Source: Anthonomus grandis grandis
Taxonomy: Eukaryota; Arthropoda; Insecta; Coleoptera; Curculionidae
NCBI RefSeq assembly: GCF_022605725.1
Contig: NC_065551.1
Span: forward strand, 23,560,001-23,624,000
Reading direction: 5' to 3'
Length of the DNA stretch: 64,000 nucleotides
A model generated the notes under the pieces. The model did not search any database, was not told the DNA's origin, and worked only from the letters and a program-made list of their open reading frames with translations. The number at the start of each line of letters is the position of its first letter. Position 1 is the first letter of the stretch. This document shows positions 23,139 through 35,200 of this stretch, in pieces. The translations under genes and the position numbers were made by a program.

Positions 23139-23562
23139 TAAAAATAATACCTCAAGGTGAACTTAACTATAAATCTAAAATTTTAAAATGTCAGAAGTTC
23201 GATCCATACATCGGTTAAAAACATCCCTATTCCGACCAGTTGATCAGGGTTTAACCGCAGTAATCTATCACGATCTAACTATAACAGCAGATGTGGCTGT
23301 CAAGTTCTGCTCCAATAAATTTAAAATGACTCCGGAACAATTAGGCGAAGTAAATTTTACTTTAAAACCCTAAAATATTTTGTTAAAATTGCTGGTAGAG
23401 AACAAATTTAAAAAATATGGAAAAGCTCAATAATTATTATGTCCGCAAATCCTTTTTTTGTTGCTGTTCGTTTATTCTGACAATTTTCAATTAAGAGTAT
23501 TATTTGTTATAGATAATAGACTTGTCAGTTAATAACGCCAACATTTTAATTAAAATTAAAGG
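23139..23562 (+). repeat. Direct duplication, right (open-frame) copy
   Basis: Second copy, offset 562 bp from the left one. Contains the intact 61-codon frame at 23188-23373 and ends 45 bp before the exon at 23607-23748. Confidence 0.85.
23188..23373 (+). CDS. 61-codon frame with a pogo-like motif
   Basis: Opens MSEVRSIHRLKTSLFRPVDQ and stays open to TAA at 23371. The TSLFRPVDQG part recalls the TSL.QP.DQG block near the last catalytic residue of pogo/Tigger/jerky transposases, but only about ten residues fit and the rest (DVAVKFCSNKFKMTPEQLGE) does not look like that family. The left copy of the duplication is broken. It may be a transposase scrap, a small gene or chance. No promoter or splice site was seen. 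Confidence 0.3.
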   Translation: MSEVRSIHRLKTSLFRPVDQGLTAVIYHDLTITADVAVKFCSNKFKMTPEQLGEVNFTLKP

Positions 23563-23606
23563 GTTTTACAAATTAAGCTTAATCGTTAGTTTTTATGTAA
23601 ACTCAC

Positions 23607-23748
23607 CTTTACCATCGTCTTGATCTCCATTGATAGCTGCCTCTTTTTCCACACTGAAAATATCACCATCTTTCTTTTCATCGTCAGATAAATCCTCGGA
23701 CTTTTGCCGCCAGCAACAGCACTGTGTTAACTTTAACTTACAAAACAT
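23607..23748 (-). CDS. N-terminal coding exon, Cys-rich then acidic
   Basis: An ATG at 23748 opens 47 codons ending at a consensus donor (AAAG|GTGAGT), phase 1. Stops TGA and TAA lie in frame just upstream, so this ATG is the first of its frame. The peptide starts MFCKLKLTQCCCWRQKSEDL, with four cysteines and basic residues in the first 15 positions, then becomes strongly acidic and polar (SDDEKKDGD, NGDQDDGK). A membrane-anchoring palmitoylated N-terminus is a reasonable guess from the cysteine cluster. Codon use looks like a real gene, and GC is higher than in the surroundings. The remaining exons must lie at lower coordinates on the minus strand; I could not identify them in the window. 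The protein family is not recognised. Confidence 0.55.
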
Positions 23749-24189
23749 CGTCTTAGTTTATCAAAAAGTTGTGTTCACGTTTCTACGTACTATTAAAATT
23801 AATAAATCATTGCATAAAAGGTATAAAGTTTAATATAGATTTAACTACAGCAGAACCTAAACGTATGACAAAGTTGGTTCTTATTAAGAATTAAGTGTAG
23901 TAATTATTTAACTCGAAAATCTTAAAGTAATTATGAGAAAGAGGGACTATTAGTAGTAAACTAACTTTTTCAGTTAAGCCCTTCAGCGAATTTCTAACGT
24001 TTCAAGTTTACGAAAATTTGGTTTTTTGGTCTCACTAAACATTGGCAAATTCAATTTAAGTAAATACTTTTAAACTAGAGCAATATAAAGTTTCAGGTTT
24101 TTCAACTAAAGTACATAGCATTGAGGCAGGTATGACATTAGTTAGGAATTTTTTGTTATTTTTAGATAATCTTAATATTTATATTATTG
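23749..24189. other. Upstream of the lone exon; no gene
   Basis: Would hold the 5' UTR and promoter of the exon at 23607-23748 if transcription starts nearby. I see no clear TATA box or initiator. AT-rich, no frame. Confidence 0.3.
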
Positions 24190-25640
24190 AAACATTTATA
24201 GAGCTGAATGGTATATAGCCAGGATGTGATATTTATTTCTTTCTGTCTGCTTTGGAGGATATTTTCTGCTCTATTTGTAATGGGAGAGATATTGTCCTGG
24301 ATGGAGATTTAAAAATGCTCTTTAATACCAGTCAAGATATCACTCTCGCCCTTCTAAACCTTTTGGGATGATACATTCTATATCAGGCAGTTTTTCAGCA
24401 TACGCGTGGAGAGGCTTGCTTAGACAATGTGTGTGTTAGTTTTGAGTTTGACCTACTTTCACCTAAAATATTAAATCCTCACCTCTCAGATCATTTGAGT
24501 CAATAAATAAGTTTTTCAATTATATCTAAAGTCAATGTATTACTTTAAAAAAAATCTTTCAACCTCTAACTCCAGGCGGTTTTAATTTTACATCAATATT
24601 AAAGGATTTCATTGACACATAGAGTTTGATTTCGAACAAAAATTAAGAGATTTAATAAATCTTCTAAAGGATGCGTACATTTTTTCGAAAAAAGACATTA
24701 CTGTAAGATCTGATCAACCACATACAGAGAGAGTCTTAATTTGTTAAAGAGGTGTGTAAACAGTACAATCGAGTGAGGGATTAAATAAAGTTGATGAAAT
24801 ATTTTAAAATAGATATAGGATTGCTATGTGTAAAAAATTTGCTAATGATAGAGCATGAACATAGACTCCTGCAGTAATTTTTGTAAATATATGTGTCAAA
24901 TTATAAATTTCAGACAAGGTAAGTCAAAAAACAAAGGGAGTACTGCCTCCCAAGGTTTAAATAGTTATTTCACATAAATAGCTCATAACTTGATAAATGA
25001 CATACCAACCTCTACTACTCCACCACTTCGATACTTAAAAAACGTGAATTCTATGTCTAACTGATTTGAATATAAAGAAACATTTTATATTGAAATGAGA
25101 GATACAATATTAAAACTAAAAAATAAAAAATTTGCAGATGCATATGGATCAAATGTGTAACTTAAATAAACTTAAAAAAAAACCTAAAAATAAAAAATCA
25201 GTGACCATGAGACCTTCAGACTAGACAGAGCACAATTACGCAAAATATTGACCTCGTGGATGCAGTAATGGTTTATTTTTTTTAAGGGCTTAGGAAACTT
25301 TAATACCCTATTATGCGACCTCAGCAAGGCTCTTGACGTGTTACATACTCTTTTTTTATAAGTTAAAGTCTATAATTTTAGTGCAAATAGTTGAAATTAA
25401 CATAGTCATACCCTACTGACAGGTATCAGAAGGTATAGGTGCATGAAATGCTGTCTGTGGAGGCATTTTTAGATATTGGGTTATTAAACATTGGGCCCTA
25501 TAGAATAAGAAATAGGGATAAATACAAAACTTCATAAGAATGTTCATAAACACAACACTAGGGTAAGTACAACCTATTGTAGACTGAAAGTGCCAGTGTA
25601 GGCCTGATTTGCTGGATGTCAACCTTACGAAACTTTTTAA
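24190..25640 (+). pseudogene. Jockey-like LINE with endonuclease and reverse transcriptase
   Basis: Plus strand, frames drifting. 24190-24510: DIVLDGDLKMLFN (GDFN block of the APE-type endonuclease), HTRGEACLDNVCV and NPHLSDH, the last with the SDH catalytic His. 25210-25390: AQLRKILTSW- and VDAVM-like residues, then LCDLSKALDVLHT (SKAFDxVxH block). 25405-25510: a SYLT.RYQKV-like block followed by LSVEAFLDIGLLNIGPYRI. The catalytic YADD region is not present. The order endonuclease then reverse transcriptase is kept over 1.45 kb with many stops, so this is one element, not scattered scraps. Confidence 0.75.
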
Positions 25641-26159
25641 CGAGTTTCTTTAACTGGTTAAGGAACTTCCCCCTAAATAAATCAAAAAGAGAGTAAAATA
25701 ATTTTTAATTAAAAAAGCATACGTACATCTCAGAGAACTTAAAATCTTAGACGTGTAGTATTTTTTGGCCCTTAGTAGATAATATTAGTAAAACTTTTAT
25801 TTTTGTTTAGAATTTTATACCTAGTATTAATTTTTTACTGTTTGTAACATCTTTTGACTTTGTGTAAATGCTTTACATTTTAACATGTAATATATTTTCG
25901 TACCCTTTTACCCTTTTAGGTGCTATTGCCATTATTTTAACATGTTTGACAAAGAAGTAAAAGCCTATGTATGTAGATGAAAAGGGAAGAATGTTGGTAA
26001 TCAATTTTTTCCTATTAGCTTCTAGGTATTTCTCCCTATATTTCCGCAACAATTCTAAAAAGTATAAATTTTCATTCTTTGTCTTTTGTTTTTGAACCGA
26101 TATTTCTTCGTTTTTATGAGTATTGAAAGTATTTGAAACCTAAAACTGAAATAATTTTT
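25641..26159. other. No gene; AT-rich spacer
   Basis: No domain found. It may include the decayed 3' end of the LINE. Confidence 0.35.
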
Positions 26160-26579
26160 AACATTATCCCAACACGACACAATAAATTACCATTGCGCAA
26201 TAAAAATCCAACTCGTTTTGACTGACATATTATATTGCGCAACCTGTCAATGTTAATCATAAATGAAATATTGCACAATATTATCGATCGTCTGTGGGGC
26301 CGCTTTATATATAAAACGATGACTTTAGTCTAAGGCATTGACATAAGACATTGACAAGAAATCTGTGAGGATTTCTCGTAAAGAGGTGGATAATTCCTTG
26401 CAGAGCTCTTTAGAGACAAGTAATCTCTATCTACAAATATGAAAGTATGTTTGTTTATTCCGGTATAACTTAAGAAATACGGAATTGAATAGCACGAAAT
26501 TTGGCATAATAACTTCGTTTGTCACCTGGAAGATTATTGGCATAATTCTATTTGCAAATAAATTGCTAATAGCAGTGGA
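26160..26579. other. Mixed-composition block with TATA-like sequence
   Basis: Contains attgcgcaa motifs near 26195 and 26235, a TATA-like tttatatataaaa near 26305 and a short hairpin gaaatc...gatttc near 26358-26375. The stretch atgtttgtttattccggtataactt near 26447 resembles a sequence common in insect transposon ends. It could be a promoter or an LTR; no coding sequence follows it. Confidence 0.3.
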
Positions 26580-26612
26580 CGTAGTACACATACTTATAGC
26601 ATGTGTACTACG
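26580..26612. repeat. Perfect 12-bp hairpin
   Basis: cgtagtacacat and atgtgtactacg pair perfectly around a 9-base loop. Just after it, gtatacagg (near 26627) and cctgtatac (near 26678) form a second inverted pair enclosing about 45 bp. The latter resembles the ends of a miniature TA-type element. Confidence 0.6.
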
Positions 26613-26689
26613 GTCAGTAGCGTACGTATACAGGACCCAAAGTTGGTAAGCTTGGAAGCGATTAATGAAAGTATCGAACCTGTATACAT

Positions 26690-28640
26690 ATATATGACCA
26701 AAGTCTATATTGTATTTCAGTTGAAATATACATAACTTTCATGCGAAACGTCATCGCAGTCGATTCGTTGTCGTGTGCTGTTAAATCTAAATCGATCAGC
26801 GATATTGGTTGCTTGGAATATTGTGAACTCTTTATCTTTTATTGTTTTATACTTTAACTCTCTTTTAATAAAAATTATTGATAACACATTTTAGTTTCAA
26901 AGGTCTTATTTTATTTTTAGAGGCATCTTATGGATATTTTTAATTTCAGTCTTTATCTTGCATAAATAAAATAACTCAACTGTGTATAAATTTCCCTAAA
27001 ACTTAATTAAAACTATTATTTCAGTCAAGAAATTATTTCTCTGTTCTTCCAGGCAGTTAAGAAAAAAATTAAAACATTATAATTTTTTTACTTCAGCTGC
27101 CTGGAGTCAATTATACATCACGCTACGCCACTAAAATACGCTACACGTATTTTGTTGGGGTTAATAGATTGATCAATGAAATTCGTCGTGAATCAGAATT
27201 TTTTAATATCACTCAATTTTAAGTGCCGGTCATCTAATCTCTAGCACTGATTTACACGTTATATATTCATGAAACTTTAAAGGACTAGATACATAAAAGA
27301 ATTAATGATTTGAAGAAATTAAGAAATTGTTTTGATACAAAATTTTTGGAAACCTATTGGATATTGTGGTCAAAAAAAGGGATTCGGCATCAAAAAAGTT
27401 TTCAGCTATTTAACATCACAAATTCTTGCACTACCGTGCACTAAAGGTAAAAAGCTTATAATTCCTATAAACTAAATAAATTTAAAAAAAAGACTTTGGT
27501 GCCAAAATTAAACCCGAAGTTCTACCCTAGTCGTATCGGATCCCAAACGTAAATTGAACCGTAAGGCAATAAAGGCCCGGATCGAAATTTAATTTTCCCC
27601 AGTTGTTTAATAAATAAATTTTCCATAGCAAGTACCGCGAATAAAAGATATTTCACGCGTCAATTATTACGCGAGATTCTATACCCCTGAATTAATGGAA
27701 AAAGGGATTTTATGCGACGGAGAGCTTATTAAAATGCATAGATTAAATTTTCAAAATATGCATGTATAGGGCGCGAATAATGGTTCCACTGGAGGGATGA
27801 ATTTATGATTGGCGTCAAGGAAATTATACTGAAAAATTGGAATATAATGATTATAAAAGAGTCATTTTATATTCAATCGAATTTCTTATTGAAAAACCAA
27901 AAATCAAATTGCTTTCAGATAACATGTTGTTTTTTTAAGTGCCAAGGGGTTAATAAATATATGTTAAAAATCAAAAAAATTCAAAATTTTAAACGTTGAT
28001 TATTTTATTAGACCCATTCCATCCATTTAAATTTTAAAAGTTCAATTTAAAATATTTACATAGAAATTAAAAAAAATATTAATTTAAAAAATTCTCAGAA
28101 AGTGAAGTGAATTTTTTTAAAATTTTCTCATAACGAAAATTCAGTTTTTTTTATTTTTTTAAATATTTTAGCTTTTAAAGATATTTAAAAAATACCTAAT
28201 ATACAAATTAAGCTTAAAACAGAAATACACATCTTAAAAAAAATTTCGAATAAAATGAAAATTCGCAAATAATAGAAAATTGTCTAATAAAAATATTTTA
28301 GGTTTTTATTCTATTGATCTTTTAATATGGCGAATTTATGGGATTTGACTAAAAGCAGAGAATCTGGGACTATTTAGAAAAGGTTTTTTTAGGTATATTG
28401 TCCTTATGAATACGCTTATTTATTCTAAAAAGCGTAACAATTTTAATAACACTAGTCAAAGCAAATATAATGAAAAATATTACTGAAAAAATAGATCTTT
28501 AACTAAATACTAAGCTATAGTAAAATTGTTTATTTAAATATGATTATTGAAAAATACCATAACTAACATTAATTAACTATTTAAAAACACAAAAAAGTTA
28601 CATAAAAACCTAAATATCGTATATCAACATTTTAAAAACT
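26690..28640. other. No gene recognised
   Basis: AT-rich. 27530-27810 is richer in CpG and free of repeats, so it may be conserved non-coding DNA. A 64-codon frame at 27805-27999 is lysine- and asparagine-rich, as expected by chance at this composition. An 8-bp inverted pair ccaggcag / ctgcctgg lies at about 27050-27108. Confidence 0.35.
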
Positions 28641-29204
28641 TTAGGAGAACTTCTTCAAGTTCAGAGAGGTTAATTTAGTTTTCAAACTACTCCCTCCGAA
28701 AAGCATAAAGTTGAAAAGACGAAAATCAATTTTCCGTTTTTCTCATCTGAAGAACCCAATTAATTCGAGTGAGTTTTGTCTGCTCTTATCGCTTGAAGAA
28801 ACTTTATCATCTGATATTAGTCACTAAAATAAACTTTTAAGCCATATTATTTTGAGATTTATGAGTGTGCCTATAAAAGCAAATGGGAATAAGGGAACAA
28901 AGAAAGGCGCTTATAGTAGATATAAAACAAATTTAACTTTAGTAGGTATGAGAAAAGTAGTAAACAACTGCAATATAACGGCGGAAATGGGTTTGCGGAA
29001 AAATGCGCAAGTGACGGAAAACCAAATTGAGTTATTGCCATTTTGCGATAATATGTCGATCTACGGGTTTTTGCAAGTCCGGAATTCAATGCCAGGTTTA
29101 CGCGATTTTTGTGTAGTGAGATGGGAAATTGCGATTATATTTATTGGCCCTGCAGTTTTTGCTAGATGATGCATTTAAGCGCAAACTATCAATTAACCTT
29201 TAAA
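28641..29204. other. Repeat-free block with a 105-codon open frame
   Basis: The plus-strand frame 28852-29169 is the longest from an ATG or near-cognate start in this part of the window and has somewhat higher GC than its flanks, but shows no domain, signal peptide or membrane segment. The opposite strand is also open for 72 codons over the same bases, which argues that composition rather than coding keeps it open. I do not call a gene. Confidence 0.3.
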
Positions 29205-30129
29205 AACGTTTAGTTTATAATATTGTTCAAATATTCATCCTATGACTTTCTATATAATTAAAACTTTTTCTCACCTCTTTTCCCACGCGAAGTAACAAAG
29301 GAAATCCACATAAAACTAACTGCAAGAAAAACTTTTCACCTTAACAATCCATCTTTGTGTAAATTTTACGAGGAGAAGCCTTTCAGCTGCTTAAATTGAA
29401 TTGACTCACCTGCCACATTTTCAATAACTTGACACTTTGAAATAATATTTTCCTTTTCACGAAACATGTGACGGGAAAACTAAATTTCAGGTCGTATGGG
29501 ACCGTTTTTCATATAAGAAGTTATAATAGATATGGTAAAAGGAAAATTCCCTTTGACAAACCTCAATTTTCCCTTGAGATTTGAAATACTTCGGGTAGAA
29601 TGGTCAAAAAAGGCAAACAGATAAACAGTTTTATAAAGTTAAGTTTTGTTGTACCTATAGATCTTCTTTAAAAAAGCCGTAAAAATATTTTAAGAATTTT
29701 TGATAAAAATGCTTTACAATCCAATTAATTTAATTTTTTTACTCGTTTTTCTGTACAGGGTGGGCAAAAAAGTGAGGTCTGGCAACAATGTATTTTTTTT
29801 TATCGTTATAAAAGGTGCGATGAGAGAATTCTGGATATTATTTTCGAGTAACGTATTACAGCGCTAGAGGGCTTTACTAAAAATGAAATAAGAAAAACGT
29901 ATTTTTTTCCAAAAACGTATATAATAACCTATACTTTCGATAATACATGATATATCAATTTAGTTTAAGGCTCATAGGCCTATGAACGATAGTGAAGGTG
30001 GGGAAACTTATTGAACGTGTAATCATTAAAATCAGTGTAAATTCTAAACCACTAAATTAATTTTAGCAATTCAAAATTTGTAAGCACGATCAATGTAGCT
30101 GTTTTAAATGTCCAATCTCATTAATGTTC

Positions 30130-31075
30130 TATAGTTCGTAATAAAAGAGCTAGAGTGCGCAATTTGTAATAATTGCAATTTTCTTCTTTTTAATCCAAAT
30201 CGCCCTACTATAAGAATGAAAAAAAAAACATTAATGTATTAGCCTACGTAGAATTTAAAAGGCATTTTGGAACTCGGAGGTTATCTTTAGATTTGAGAAT
30301 ACCTCGAACTACTGTTCAAAATAAACTAAACGACCATTAGCGCATTAGCGCACATCCTTTTAAATATCTTTTTCTCCTCGAGTATATAGGTATTTTATTT
30401 TAAGGCTACATCCCTACCATATAATCCTACACCAAGCCTTAAACGAACATGATTTTAAGCGCAGAGTTGATTTTTGTCATTGGCTGCTAGAAATGATTCG
30501 CAAAAACAGGGACTTTTTGTCACAAATTCTCTGATCTAATAAAGCTATTTTTAGTAGCGTTGGTGGATGAAACAGGCATAATATGCATTATTATTGGCTA
30601 AAAATCCCCGTTGGATGCGAGAAGTCCAGAACCAAGGTCGCTGGAGTGCAAACCATTATCGGAATAAAAATTGTTGGTCCTTATTGTTTTGAGTAGTGCT
30701 TTTTTGCAATTTTAATAAATGATTTGTCTATTTTAATGGAAGATTTGACATTGGAAGTGAGACGGATCATATATTTCCAATTAGACGGGTGTCCATCACA
30801 TTTTTCCCGTTTCGTGTGGGATCATAAAAATAATTATTTTCAAGGGCGCTGAATCAGAAGGGGAAGTATTGTCTTAACCGGTCAGGTCGCCCGATTTAAT
30901 ATGCCTCAATTTTTATTTATAGGGTCATTTAAAACATATTGTGTACCGAACTGCACACACAATTAGACATAATTTGAAAAACAAAATCCGTAATACCATT
31001 AATCAAATATCCACCCAGAGAAGATTAGAAGCTTGTTTGGAATATAATGAAAAGCAGTTTGAACATCTATAGAGG
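30130..31075 (+). pseudogene. Mariner-like transposase, degenerate
   Basis: Plus strand with frame changes. Legible parts in order: a weak N-terminal region with VEFKRHFGTRRLSLDLRI-like residues, NPRWMREVQNQGRWSAN (near 30605-30655, just after the first acidic site), FQLDGCPSHFSRFVWDH with the second Asp (near 30777), PVRSPDLICLNFYL with the third Asp (near 30890), GHLKHIVYRTAHT, and NTINQISTQRRLEACLEYNE followed by FEHL to a stop near 31070. This is the typical mariner domain order. Stops and frameshifts make it dead. Confidence 0.8.
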
Positions 31076-31079
31076 CAGT

Positions 31080-32270
31080 AAATACCTAAAGTAATGATGT
31101 TTGGGTTTCAAATCAGTCCTTTTAAAGACCATAATTTAAATATAAGAAAGAAATTCGATTTCGATTCAAATATATAATTGTCTAATAAACTTCCTTTGCT
31201 TGTGTGATACATTAGCTTAAGTATTAAATTATTATATCTTATTAGTAATGTTCATTCATTCATTGTCAGGCATTCTAAGACCGAATGCTAGATGGCGGTA
31301 TATAAGTTTCAATTTTAATTATGCGGTGTATAAAAAAAAATTCGATAGATCGATATCAATATCAAAGATATCATCGTTCGATTTTACAATATTTTTGCAA
31401 ATTTTATCTAATTTTCAAGTATGATGTGAAAAATATACTATTCAATTTAAATTTTGGAGTAAAATTTAAAAAAAACTAGAATTATCACAAGTTGGGCCCT
31501 CCCCTCAAGCTCCTTTATTGGGAACTTTAGAGTAGTGAGGAGATCGGACGTTTACTAACTAATACTAAATTGCTAAAATTAAATTATTGGTTTAAAACCA
31601 ACACCGATTGTAATGATTACATTTTCAATAGCTTCATTCTTCTATCTTTTTACTAACTACTGCAAGGATTTATAAGCAAAGCATACCTGAACGTATCATA
31701 TCTTTAGATGTAAAAACGAACATTTTTTCCTTTTAAAATGGCAAATGAGCGCCATCTTGGTATAAACACATAAAAAAAAGACTTCGCATTCGAGAATATT
31801 GAATTAATGGAATGAAGAATGAAATAATGCTGTACTAAAAGTTACTTATGATTAATATACTCAGCACGCCGCCATTTTGTTTTAAATCACATTAGTGGTG
31901 TGATGCCCCAGAATATCGATAGTAAATAGTGTATGTGTTTTAAATGTTCCAAAAATTTAAAATTATGACCCGTACAACTAAAATAGAAAACCTAAATATT
32001 AATTCGGTAAAGATTTTCACAAGTTAATTATTGCAATTCAATTATTAAGAAATGTCCTATTTTTTCCAAGAAATGAAGAAATTAATTTATGCTTAAAAAA
32101 ATTACTAAAATAACTAAATTTTATAAAAGAACATATAAAATATTTCCATACTCTTGTGAATAACAAAATATTAAAACACTATTACCGCAAAAACAATTCT
32201 TAAATTTTTTATGCTTTATCACTAAAATTGCTGGTCGTCAATAATGTATCTATATAATACTAAAAAAATA
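31080..32270. other. Non-coding interior of the mariner
   Basis: About 1.2 kb between the transposase stop and the right inverted arm, longer than a mariner 3' region should be. The blocks agatggcgg (31290) and gccgccatttt (31868) could be remains of the ends of a nested element. No frame or domain was found. Confidence 0.3.
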
Positions 32271-35200
32271 CTCTCATTCGTAGGCCAATGAGCCTTAGGC
32301 CAAAACAATAGAGAATTTTCTAAGCGTTCTAGCATTATTATCAAAAATCAAAGTTATTATGAAAGTTTCCAAAAAAAGGCGTTTTTTCCTACTTAATTTT
32401 TTTTCCTACTTAATTTTTAGTTAGGCCTATTGGTGAAATTAAGTCTATTGGTGAAATACGGACCTTGAAAATCATTTACAGAATTTTCTAATGGCCACTT
32501 TTATAGTAATAAAAAAATCGATTGTTGCAAGATGTATGTACAGGCTCTGAGATACAGCCACTGACCTCGATTATTTGCCCACCCTGTATAAAAGAATTAA
32601 AGGTAAGGTAAAAGTAATTGAATTTTTCTAAAAATGAGTTCTGACAACATCATTTTTACATTGAGTTCATGAATGAGTTTCTGCCAAAGTTTGACAGAAA
32701 TCATATTATTGACTTGCCGAAATGAGAAATTTGTATTTCGGTAAAAATACCGTTCTTCCAATTTAAATAACATCCTCTAAATAGAAAGAATAGCACTGAA
32801 AATATTTCTTAACTTGTCGAAAGAATATGAATATTTCGATAAAGATATTAAGTAAAATAGCTTAAGGAGATTGCGTTATTAACGGAATACAAGTTAAAGA
32901 TTTCCTGCTAGTTGTAGTTGTAATATTAGCTTAGATATTTTTTTAGTAAATAGGTAAAGGGTAATTTACAAGTAGTCTTATCTATTTAGTTGGCTTAGGT
33001 AAAATTCAAATTTGAGAGGAATCAATGACTTACTTTTGCGTCTAATATTATTATAATAAGCCGTATTACCATATAAAACTATTTAAATCTATCTAAAAAC
33101 TGATTTTTAGTTTAAAATTAATCAGAAAATAATTATCCAAGAAAAACCCTCATAAGAAAAAGAATCATATCTGATAACTTACGTGCATTTTAAATCAATT
33201 AAAATATCACTGTGAAATTTAAAAATTGAAAAAATCTAGAAAAAAAACATAAATTTTATTGGATTTAGACATTGCTGTCTTTCTAAATTCATTGGAAACA
33301 TAGTCCTTATGATTTTCGCTCATATCTAATACTCATAATTCATTATTGAAACGAAAGATCATATTACCGACTTTTGGCAAATTTGTGTTTTTAGTCATGT
33401 CTTTTGTACATTTTCGAATGATTTAAAAGTAAAGTTTGCTAAATATTGATAATTCTTATCTAAAGTTTGTCTCAGAAAATAAACCTTTTAGAACAATTTA
33501 GATCAGATTTGTAAAATCAAAGGAGATAAAAATACAGACAGTAAGCAAAAAATCAAAATTTACCCCACTTTTTATCTATATTAATTATTCATTTCAGACA
33601 AAAAAATCTTAGTAAATTAATTAATCAAAAAACCGATAAAATGATATATATCTTATCTAAAAAGTGGCACAAAATTAAAATTTATCTGACCCTTCAACAT
33701 TATCTTTTTCTGATCTCAATTATTCATCATATATACAAACTATAATACAAACAGATATAACTACATAAGAACTGTAAAAAAAATATAAATTGAAACGACC
33801 TATTTTAGATCTATTTATATAAAATATCCAATATTTAACAATGATTTAAAATTAGGCACAGATTATATGTAATTTGGGCTATAAGTTGAAAAAAGTTTTA
33901 TTTGCTAACGCTGAACTAATATTCCTGAACATTTTTAATCTCTTTAAAAAAATATGCTGTCTTGCAAAAATTCTCACATTAAACACCCAAAAAAGCAGTT
34001 TTTTTTCAGAAGCACCATCGACCTCTTAAATGAGTCAGAGATGAAAGATAAAAATTATGTTTGCGCCTGACCTTTTAAATATTGAAATTCCAGTAATAAG
34101 AGTCTGTCTTGTACTCAGCCTAAAAAATGGGCTCGAGCTTTTGTTCTTTCACGCTTTGTCGCTTGAAGATATTTTACTTATGCCCCTTTTAGACAATATT
34201 AACCCAGACTTGTCCTATTTATTTTTTTTTGTCGTAAGTTAAAGTGAATACCCTTTCCACCTAACTCAAGTTTCCGAAATTTGGCAGTAACTTCCTTAAA
34301 CTATGTTGATGCGGAAGTTATTGTTGAAGTATATAAAACTCTTTTTTTGCATAGAGGGAAACAATGTGTTTACCTAAAATATGTTAAAATATTAATATTC
34401 GGTGTTCTTAAATGCTGCGTCAGATTTCATAGCCCTAAATAGAATCCTCTGTCCTATATAATGATATAATCGAAAACAATTTTTAAGAGCATATTATTAA
34501 AGGTTTCTTAGAAATCCTACAGTTTACTAGAAGGTTAAACAATATCTCCGGATGGCTGAATTGGTAAAGGAGCCTTTTGTTTTGAAGATAAAAAAGAAAA
34601 GACTTTTACGTTTTGAAATTTCATGGACGACTTCATTTATAGTTAATGAGGGATAAATTTTACTTGGTTTAATAAATAGTTTTAAGTATAAACTATGATT
34701 TTCAAAATAGAAAAAGTTAATAGTAGTGCATTTTGTTTGAGGGTCTCATTTGGACCTATATTTAGGTTTTTTATTGGAAATCCTGCGAGTTTAAATTTTC
34801 TAAACTCTATGTATATACTTGTTTTGAATGGCAGTATTCTTTTGAAATTATTAGTCACCATTGAAATTATTAGTCACCATTGGCAAAAATAATGAAGAGA
34901 ATTTTAAGCATTTCCAAATTGTTCCATGACTCTTTGAAAGGATCGCATTTCATAACATTTTAAAATTTTTTGCCAATAATCTTAGAAATAATTAAAAACG
35001 GCAGTCAACGCGTGTTACTCTGGTAAAGTCCAACTTATTAATCCAGATTGTATAGAAACAATCTTATGTGCTATCAAACCAGATAACGAAAGTGAATTTT
35101 TAAACAACAAATCCCCTTTTCGATGAGTAAAGGCAGCCACAATAAAGAGTAAAATATTTAACAAGTTTTAAGAAATGCTTGAGTTTACTAGAGCGTGAAG

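Larger units (their letters stand above)
29756..32586 (+). mobile_element. Mariner-like element with long inverted repeats, inserted in copy A
   Basis: Ends CAGGGTGGGCAAAAAAGTGAG and, from the right, CAGGGTGGGCAAATAATCGAG, flanked by TA. Inverted arms at about 29756-29992 and 32275-32586 share gcaacaat, ggctcat.ggccta.gaa.ga and other blocks. The aligned site in copy B (near 37625) has no insertion, so this element arrived after the duplication or was lost cleanly from B. At 2.83 kb it is longer than the transposase needs; 31080-32270 is extra non-coding sequence. Confidence 0.85.

Noticed and set aside
23630..23833. 67-codon frame, plus strand
   Set aside because: It is the antisense of the better supported exon at 23607-23748.
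27108..27233. Possible exon after a pyrimidine-rich acceptor (41 codons)
   Set aside because: The acceptor is part of an 8-bp inverted pair (ccaggcag / ctgcctgg) that looks like element ends; no partner exon or domain.
28852..29169. 105-codon frame, plus strand
   Set aside because: Also open on the other strand, no domain, no splice or start context that convinces; kept as a remark only.
34057..34242. 61-codon frame in copy A of the duplication
   Set aside because: Copy B keeps only about 40 codons of it, with many amino-acid changes, so there is no sign of selection on the protein.
34545..34580. tRNA-like start ggatggctgaattggt in copy A
   Set aside because: Resembles an A box, but there is no B box (GGTTCGA), acceptor stem or anticodon arm, and copy B has lost the motif.
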